A DNA stretch of 35,757 nucleotides from Clostridiales bacterium (lineage in GTDB: Bacteria > Bacillota > Clostridia > Peptostreptococcales > Natronincolaceae), in contig JAAYNB010000148.1 of NCBI GenBank assembly GCA_012521085.1, positions 1-35,757 of the forward strand, written 5' to 3'. Of this stretch, positions 30,305 through 35,757 are shown one piece after another (the stretch's first letter is position 1; each line of letters starts with the position of its first letter). The notes beneath the pieces are model-generated. The model was not told the DNA's origin and searched no databases. It saw only the letters and a list, made by a program, of their open reading frames with translations. The translations under genes and the position numbers were made by a program.

Positions 30305-31576
30305 ATGAAAGTCATAAAAAAAGCGAGAACTAGGACTCTTGAAGAATCAAGGGAATTGACAGCAACAGTTGAAGAAATAATAAATGAAGTTAGAACTAGA
30401 GGAGATAAGGCCTTAATAGAATATAATATTAAATTTGATAAAAACCATAGAAAAGTATTAAGAGTTTCAAGGGAAGAAATAGATGAGGCCTATAGAGAAA
30501 TAGATCCTAAAGTATTAGATGCCATAAAAATTGCAGCAAAAAACATAGAGAACTTTGCATTAGCTCAAAAATCCACACAAAAATCTTTAGAAGAAATAGA
30601 AGTATATCCTGGTGTATTTGCTGGGCACAGGATAATACCCATAGACTCTTGTCTATGTTATGTACCAGGAGGCGGATATCCATTGTTTTCAACAGCATTA
30701 ATGTTGGCTATACCAGCAAAAGTGGCAGGAGTTAAGAGGATAACTGCTTGTTCACCAACTATTCATGGCACGGGGAAAATTCATCCTACCACATTGGTTG
30801 CCATGGATTTGGCTGGAGTAGAGGAAATATATGCCCTTGGTGGAGCTCATGCTATTGCTGCATTTACATATGGAACAGATGAAATAAAATCAGTGGACAT
30901 AATAGTAGGTCCAGGTAATCAATATGTTACTGAGGCTAAAAGACAATGTTATGGAACAGTTGGCATAGATTTTATTGCAGGTCCCAGTGAAGTTTTGATA
31001 ATAGCAGATGAATCAGCTAATCCTGAAATTCTTGCAGCAGATATACTAGGACAGTCAGAACATGATTTAATGGCTAAGGGAATATTAATAACTACCAGTG
31101 AAAAAATAGCATTTGAAACCATAGAGGCAGTTGAAAGACAGTTAAATCTACTACCTACATCAGATATTGCCAGAACAGCTTGGGAAGTAAATGGTGAGGT
31201 AATAGCTGTGGATAATATTGAAGATGCTTGTAAAATATCAAATGAATATGCTCCAGAGCATTTAGAAGTTGTAATTAATAATCCTGAGGAAATTATAGAA
31301 AAATTAACTAATTATGGTTCTTTATTTATAGGAGATATGGCAGCAGAGGTATTTGGAGATTATGTATCTGGCCCTAATCACACATTACCAACTTTAAAGG
31401 CTGCACGTTATACAGGTGGAGTATGGGTGGGGACATTTACAAAGGTATGTACCCATCAAAGACTTACAAAAGAAGGTATGCAAAAATTATCGCCTATTAC
31501 ATCATTAATGGCAAGAGCAGAAGGACTACATGCCCATGCTAATGCAGCTGATATAAGACTAAAATTAATAAAATAA
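30305..31576 (+). CDS. hisD: histidinol dehydrogenase
   Basis: YVPGGGYPLFSTALMLAIPAKVAGV, IVGPGNQYVTEAKRQCYG, DFIAGPSEVLIIADE, GPNHTLPT. Confidence 0.96.
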   Translation: MKVIKKARTRTLEESRELTATVEEIINEVRTRGDKALIEYNIKFDKNHRKVLRVSREEIDEAYREIDPKVLDAIKIAAKNIENFALAQKSTQKSLEEIEVYPGVFAGHRIIPIDSCLCYVPGGGYPLFSTALMLAIPAKVAGVKRITACSPTIHGTGKIHPTTLVAMDLAGVEEIYALGGAHAIAAFTYGTDEIKSVDIIVGPGNQYVTEAKRQCYGTVGIDFIAGPSEVLIIADESANPEILAADILGQSEHDLMAKGILITTSEKIAFETIEAVERQLNLLPTSDIARTAWEVNGEVIAVDNIEDACKISNEYAPEHLEVVINNPEEIIEKLTNYGSLFIGDMAAEVFGDYVSGPNHTLPTLKAARYTGGVWVGTFTKVCTHQRLTKEGMQKLSPITSLMARAEGLHAHANAADIRLKLIK

Positions 31577-31663
31577 TTTTTTTGAAAATATAAAAAAGAA
31601 TAGCCTCATATATTAGGATGAAAGTACTAAAACAAAATATTAAATATAGAGGAGGCTATTCTT

Positions 31664-31898
31664 TATGAATATTGTTATATATGAAATCATGGAAAAATTG
31701 TTGTAGAAAAAAAGTTTAATTTTAAGCTTAAATGATATTTTTAAACTCATTGTGAATAATACAAGTAATTTTTTAAAAGAGATTTGAATAAAGTAGTAAA
31801 AGATGTTTTAAAAACATATGATAAGATAATAAGAAACTTAAAAAATAGAAATCCGATTTAGACTATTGAAAGAAGATATGAAAAAAACTTGACAAAAT
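31664..31898 (+). pseudogene. 5' remnant of a transposase gene, possibly ISLre2/UPF0236-like
   Basis: Degenerate translation MNIVIYEIMEKLL*KKSLILSLNDIFKLIVNNTSNFLKEI.. NKVVKDVLKTYDKIIRNLKNRNPI*TIERRYEKNLTK with stops and a frameshift; family by recall only. Confidence 0.45.
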
Positions 31899-31917
31899 AA
31901 ATTTAATATCATAATAT
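31889..31917 (+). promoter_or_regulatory. promoter of tRNA-Pro
   Basis: TTGACA (31889-31894), 17 nt, TAATAT (31912-31917). Confidence 0.75.
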
Positions 31918-31940
31918 ATATTATGTAACTTAAAAGGTGG

Positions 31941-32017
31941 CGGGCTGTAGCGCAGTTTGGTAGCGTGCATGACTGGGGGTCATGAGGCCGCAGGTTCAAG
32001 TCCTGTCAGCCCGACCA
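31941..32017 (+). tRNA. tRNA-Pro, anticodon GGG
   Basis: CGGGCTG...CAGCCCGACCA acceptor; anticodon arm CATGA-CTGGGGG-TCATG; T-arm GCAGGTTCAAGTCCTGT; encoded CCA. Confidence 0.95.
32001..32017 (+). repeat. att-like direct repeat copy 1 (tRNA-Pro 3' end)
   Basis: TCCTGTCAGCCCGACCA identical to 32192-32208. Confidence 0.9.
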
Positions 32018-32059
32018 TGTTTTTTATTATATGAAACAATGAAATTTCAATACTTTAAT

Positions 32060-32190
32060 CTACTTAACAACTCTTAATTTCTTATCATTCGTGCCATCTT
32101 TCGTGCCACCTTTGAAAATATCATCAAATTCATTTGCAATTTGTTGTTCTACGGATTGTAAATGGTGACCATAGATATCAGTTGTTATAG
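32060..32190 (-). pseudogene. C-terminal remnant of a tyrosine recombinase/phage-type integrase
   Basis: Reverse-strand translation SITTDIYGHHLQSVEQQIANEFDDIFKGGTKDGTNDKKLRVVK*; TDIYGH is the region carrying the catalytic Tyr. Confidence 0.75.
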
Positions 32191-32191
32191 A

Positions 32192-32208
32192 TCCTGTCAG
32201 CCCGACCA
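32192..32208 (+). repeat. att-like direct repeat copy 2
   Basis: TCCTGTCAGCCCGACCA, no tRNA body attached. Confidence 0.9.
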
Positions 32209-32242
32209 ATTGATTAAAATTACAGATTTTAAATACATAATG

Positions 32243-32288
32243 GATACATTGATTTGTAGAAAAATTTCTATAGCAATGTATCTTTTTT
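32243..32288 (+). terminator. intrinsic terminator (probable original tRNA-Pro terminator)
   Basis: GATACATTG...TAGAAAAATTTCTA...CAATGTATCTTTTTT. Confidence 0.75.
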
Positions 32289-32373
32289 ATATTAAAAAGA
32301 CATAATAATCTAAATCTTAGAATAAAATTTATTATTTAATTAAATAATTTAAGTAAAAATTTAAAAAAGACTA

Positions 32374-32402
32374 TTGACAATGTAATGTAAAAGCATTAAA
32401 AT
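32374..32402 (+). promoter_or_regulatory. promoter of ilvBN T-box leader
   Basis: TTGACA (32374-32379), 17 nt, TAAAAT (32397-32402). Confidence 0.75.
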
Positions 32403-32439
32403 ATTCTTAAAATATTTAAAATTCGGAAATAGTTATAAA

Positions 32440-32706
32440 GGCAATGAAGGGAAGGAGTATATATATCCTGGAAATATAGAGAGGAAAAATGTGGGTGGAA
32501 ATTTTCCCAAGGGATATATAGAAGGTAGTCCTGAAGCTGTAGGCTGAAATTTAAGTAAGTCTTAACGGAATCCCACTGTTAGAAGGGAGATAGTATCGGT
32601 ATATAATACCTGTACTATTACTGAGTTGTGTACTTTTTGTACAAAAATAGGTGGTAACGCGAAGATAAACCTTCGTCCTATTAATAATAGGGCGTAGGTT
32701 TTTTTA
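32440..32706 (+). promoter_or_regulatory. T-box leader upstream of ilvB
   Basis: Stem I features (AGTA...AGAGAG...GGTGG...GAA), T-box core AATAGGTGGTAACGCG (32647-32662), terminator AACCTTCGTCCTATTAATAATAGGGCGTAGGTTTTTTT. Confidence 0.92.
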
Positions 32707-32747
32707 TATTATTAATTATAAATAAAAATAATACAGGGGGGAGAAAA

Positions 32748-34442
32748 ATGCAATATACTGGAGGAGAAATAATTGTTAAGTTATTGGAAAATGAAGGGAT
32801 AACAAAGGTCTGTGGTATCCCTGGGGGAGCAAATCTTCCCCTATATGATGCCCTATCTAAAAGTGATAAGATAGAGCATATATTAGCAAGACATGAACAG
32901 GGTGGAGGTTTTATTGCCCAAGGTATAGCCAGAGCTACAGGGAAAGTTGGAGTTTGTTTAGCCACATCGGGCCCAGGTGTAACTAATTTATTAACAGCCA
33001 TAGCTGATGCTAAATTGGATTCAGTTCCATTGGTAGCTATTACTGGTCAAGTATCTTCATCTTTTTTAGGAACAGATGCTTTTCAGGAAGTAGACACATG
33101 TGGTTTGGCCATTCCCATAACAAAACACAATTTTTTTGTACGTTCTGTAGAAGAATTACTACATATTATACCTGAAGCATTTAGAGTAGCTGAGTCTGGT
33201 AGACCTGGGCCAGTACTTGTGGATATACCCAGAGATGTACAAATGGCAAAAATGGAAGTATTAGAGTGGCCTAAGAAGAAAGAAAATAGTCCACTAATAG
33301 AAAATAAAAAAATAGAACCTGTAAATATGGAAGATATTGCAAAAATAGCAGAGGTTATTAACAGGGCAAAAAGACCTATTTTATATATAGGTGGGGGCAT
33401 ATTACAAGCTAATGCCCATGAAGAATTGTATAAATTTGCAAAGAAAAATAATATTCCTGTAGCTTCAACCTTAATGGGTTTAGGCTCATATCCATCTGAT
33501 GATGATTTATACCTAGGTATGTTAGGGATGCATGGCGCACCTCATACCAATATTATATTAAATGAGACGGATTTATTAATTGCTCTTGGAGTAAGATTTG
33601 ATGATAGAGCAACGGGTAATATTACAAAATTCTGTCCAAATGCCACTGTTATACATGTGGATATTGATCCTGCAGAATTAAATAAAAATAAAATTGCTCA
33701 GTATACCCTTGCAGGAGATTTAAAAGAAGTATTGGAGAAATTATTCCCATTACTTAGTGCAGATGATAGACAAAATTGGATTGATGAAATTACAAAGATA
33801 AAAAATGAAAATCCTTTATATATGCCAAGGAAAAAAGGTTTCTATCATCCTTTAAACTTTATAAAAGAAGTTGGTGATATGTTAGACCCAGAGACTATTA
33901 TTACAACGGATGTAGGTCAACATCAGATGTGGGTTGCACAGGCTTATCCTTTCAAAAAACCACGTAAATTATTGACATCAGGGGGTTTAGGTACCATGGG
34001 CTTTGGTTTACCTGTAGCCATTGGTGCTGCATTAGCTAATCCAGATAAAAAAGTAATTTGTATAAGTGGTGATGGTTCATTTTTAATGAATATTCAAGAA
34101 TTAGCTACATTAGCAGAACTAAATCTAAATATTACAGTAATTATATTAAACAATGGATGTCTAGGTATGGTAAGACAACAGCAGGAGCTTTTCTTTAATA
34201 AAAATTATGTGGCCTCTAAGTTTAAAAGTAATCCGGATTTTGCATCTATTGCCAATGCCTTTGGTGTAAAGGGATATGATTTTACCAATGTGAAAGAGGC
34301 GAATGAATTACTTAGAGGAATATTATCTACTTCTGCACCTTCAGTTATAAATGTGCCCATAGATGATAGAGAAAATGTCCTACCAATAGTACCACCAGGT
34401 GCAGCTAATTATCAAATGATAGGGGGTAAGATAATTGAATAA
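32748..34442 (+). CDS. ilvB: acetolactate synthase large subunit
   Basis: GIPGGANLPLYDAL, LARHEQGGGFIAQGIARATGKVGVCLATSGPGVTNLLTAIADA, GDGSFLMNIQELAT..NNGCLGMVRQQQELFF. Confidence 0.96.
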   Translation: MQYTGGEIIVKLLENEGITKVCGIPGGANLPLYDALSKSDKIEHILARHEQGGGFIAQGIARATGKVGVCLATSGPGVTNLLTAIADAKLDSVPLVAITGQVSSSFLGTDAFQEVDTCGLAIPITKHNFFVRSVEELLHIIPEAFRVAESGRPGPVLVDIPRDVQMAKMEVLEWPKKKENSPLIENKKIEPVNMEDIAKIAEVINRAKRPILYIGGGILQANAHEELYKFAKKNNIPVASTLMGLGSYPSDDDLYLGMLGMHGAPHTNIILNETDLLIALGVRFDDRATGNITKFCPNATVIHVDIDPAELNKNKIAQYTLAGDLKEVLEKLFPLLSADDRQNWIDEITKIKNENPLYMPRKKGFYHPLNFIKEVGDMLDPETIITTDVGQHQMWVAQAYPFKKPRKLLTSGGLGTMGFGLPVAIGAALANPDKKVICISGDGSFLMNIQELATLAELNLNITVIILNNGCLGMVRQQQELFFNKNYVASKFKSNPDFASIANAFGVKGYDFTNVKEANELLRGILSTSAPSVINVPIDDRENVLPIVPPGAANYQMIGGKIIE

Positions 34443-34737
34443 TCAAGATGTTGTTATACAGTTAACAGTAAACAATCACCCAGGTGTTATGTCGCATATT
34501 ACAGGACTTTTTACAAGAAGAGCTTTTAACTTAGAGGGTATTTTATGTGGAAGATTGGGAAATGGAAAAATCAGTAGAATATATTTATTAGTGAAAAAAG
34601 ATCAAAGATTAGATCAAATAATAAAACAATTGGAAAAATTATATGATGTATCAGAAGTATTAGTATGTGAGGATTATAATCATAAGATTTTTGATGATAT
34701 TCATAAATTAATTAGAAGTGATGATGTAAAAAAATAA
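34435..34737 (+). CDS. ilvN: acetolactate synthase small subunit (short, single ACT domain)
   Basis: QLTVNNHPGVMSHITGLFTRRAFNLEGILCGR; TTG start overlapping ilvB. Confidence 0.9.
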   Translation: MNNQDVVIQLTVNNHPGVMSHITGLFTRRAFNLEGILCGRLGNGKISRIYLLVKKDQRLDQIIKQLEKLYDVSEVLVCEDYNHKIFDDIHKLIRSDDVKK

Positions 34738-34758
34738 TTATTTGAAGTAAAAAACCTC

Positions 34759-34806
34759 TTTACAAAGAACATTTGTTCTAGTATAATAAAAACAGAACAT
34801 ATGTTT
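34759..34806 (+). promoter_or_regulatory. LexA-type (SOS) regulated promoter with two LexA boxes
   Basis: -35 TTTACA (34759-34764), 17 nt, -10 TATAAT (34782-34787); GAACATTTGTTC (34767-34778) in the spacer and GAACATATGTTT (34795-34806) near the start of transcription. Confidence 0.85.
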
Positions 34807-34825
34807 GCATGAGGAGGGCCAAGAA

Positions 34826-34909
34826 ATGAAAAGAATTATATTCATTGGGACGGTAAAGGAATTAAGAGAATATTTAAGAACATGGAGAAAAACACTTAGT
34901 ATTAATTGA
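34826..34909 (+). CDS. putative 27-aa SOS-controlled small protein MKRIIFIGTVKELREYLRTWRKTLSIN
   Basis: ATG preceded by perfect SD GAGGAGG (34811-34817), directly downstream of the LexA-box promoter and upstream of a terminator; below the length cutoff of the ORF track. Confidence 0.55.
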   Translation: MKRIIFIGTVKELREYLRTWRKTLSIN

Positions 34910-34936
34910 ATTAAAAACTATTTAAAGTTATTATAG

Positions 34937-34974
34937 AGATACTGGAGTTTTATTAAACTTTAGTATCTTTTTTT
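34937..34974 (+). terminator. intrinsic terminator of the SOS-type unit
   Basis: AGATACTGGAGTTT TATT AAACTTTAGTATCTTTTTTT. Confidence 0.88.
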
Positions 34975-35001
34975 AAATTAAATGCAGGAATTTCAATCGA
35001 A

Positions 35002-35757
35002 ATGAAGAAAGATATATTAATGAATAAGCAAGTAGGTGATTTTTTGCATAATAATAAAAAGCATAAAAAAAGAAGATTTACAAGAGGTTTAGGAAAAAAA
35101 ATTATAATAATAATTGTTATATTATATATTATATCTAGAATACCACCATTTTTAACACAAGCAGGTAATAAGGTATATATAGCACAGTTTGGTAATATAT
35201 CAGAACAAGTTTTTGCCGAAGGTTATATTGTTCGTAACGAAAAGGTTATCAAAAATTTTGAAGAAGGTGAAATAAATTTAATAGTTCCAGAAGGTGAAAA
35301 AGTGGCAAAAGGTCAAAAAATAGCCACTATACATTATGGTGAAATAGATGATAAGACCATAAAAGATTTGGATATTATAAATTTGCGAATTGAAAAAATA
35401 AAGGATAAGGACATAGATGACCAAATTTTTAGTAAGGATATAGAAAAAATTGATGAAGAGATATTGAAAATAACTAAAGAAATACAAGATATAATAAAAA
35501 ATAATAAATATGAAAAAATAGATTCATTAAAATTAGACTTGATGGAATTGGTAGACAAAAAAAGTATTTTAAATGGTGAAAAAAGTTTTATGAACACCAA
35601 TTTAGAGCAATTGGAAAGACAACAACAGAGATTACAAGAAAAAGTGGATAATTCAATAGAGATAATTTATAGTGAATTCCCTGGTATTATAGCATTGGGT
35701 AGTGATGGATTAGAAGAAGTTTTAACATTAAATAATATTGAAAATCTAAATGTGGAA
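35002..35757 (+). CDS. HlyD-like membrane-fusion/adaptor protein, 5' part (truncated by window end)
   Basis: Frame open from ATG 35002 (alternative 35020) to window end: basic N-terminus, TM segment KKIIIIIVILYIISRIPPFL, then GYIVRNEKVIKNFEEGEINLIVPEGEKVAKGQKIATIHYGEID and coiled coil; missed by the ORF track because no stop lies in the window. Confidence 0.7.
   Translation, partial: MKKDILMNKQVGDFLHNNKKHKKRRFTRGLGKKIIIIIVILYIISRIPPFLTQAGNKVYIAQFGNISEQVFAEGYIVRNEKVIKNFEEGEINLIVPEGEKVAKGQKIATIHYGEIDDKTIKDLDIINLRIEKIKDKDIDDQIFSKDIEKIDEEILKITKEIQDIIKNNKYEKIDSLKLDLMELVDKKSILNGEKSFMNTNLEQLERQQQRLQEKVDNSIEIIYSEFPGIIALGSDGLEEVLTLNNIENLNVE

Noticed and set aside
32192-32208. Second tRNA 3' end as a second tRNA gene
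   Set aside because: Only 17 nt are shared; no acceptor 5' strand, D-arm or anticodon arm upstream. Better explained as an att repeat.
35278-35600. Minus-strand ORFs 35278..35487 and 35334..35600
   Set aside because: They oppose the open + frame of an HlyD-like protein, which has clear TM and lipoyl-like features and is only missing from the track because it runs off the window.
1-35757. CRISPR array or classical defence system
   Set aside because: No regularly spaced repeats, cas genes or recognisable defence genes were seen on either strand.

Overview
AT-rich Firmicute (Clostridia/Tissierellia-like, inferred from gene content) chromosomal window. The left part is a dcw cell-wall/division cluster on +: murF (partial), mraY, murD, ftsW/spoVE, murG, murA, divIB/ftsQ, two DUF881 genes, sbp and ftsZ, with no murB or ftsA. 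It continues into spoIIGA-sigE-sigG, ylmC/ymxH, nrdR, a DUF1614-like gene, spoIIP, a DUF512 radical-SAM/PDZ gene, der, plsY, an orphan eutS/eutP-like microcompartment pair (-), spoIVA, a LapA-like gene (-), an FMN reductase, an ABC importer, a PAP2 phosphatase, a YcdB/SLH secreted protein, an orphan hisD, tRNA-Pro(GGG), a T-box leader with ilvB-ilvN, and a partial HlyD-like gene. Observations most worth a second look: (1) a compact LexA/SOS-type transcription unit with two LexA boxes on a consensus promoter, a 27-aa ORF and its own terminator (34.76-34.98 kb), absent from the ORF track; (2) an in-frame TAA in der that cuts off a conserved C-terminus still intact downstream; (3) a tRNA-Pro integration scar with a 17-bp att-like repeat and an integrase C-terminal remnant; (4) an ECF-type promoter (GGAAC-N16-CGTCTAA) upstream of the YcdB/SLH gene; (5) the orphan eutS/eutP pair beside spoIVA; (6) a possible ~90-nt small RNA whose promoter is overlapped by a dyad operator. 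All family calls come from reading translations; no searches were run.
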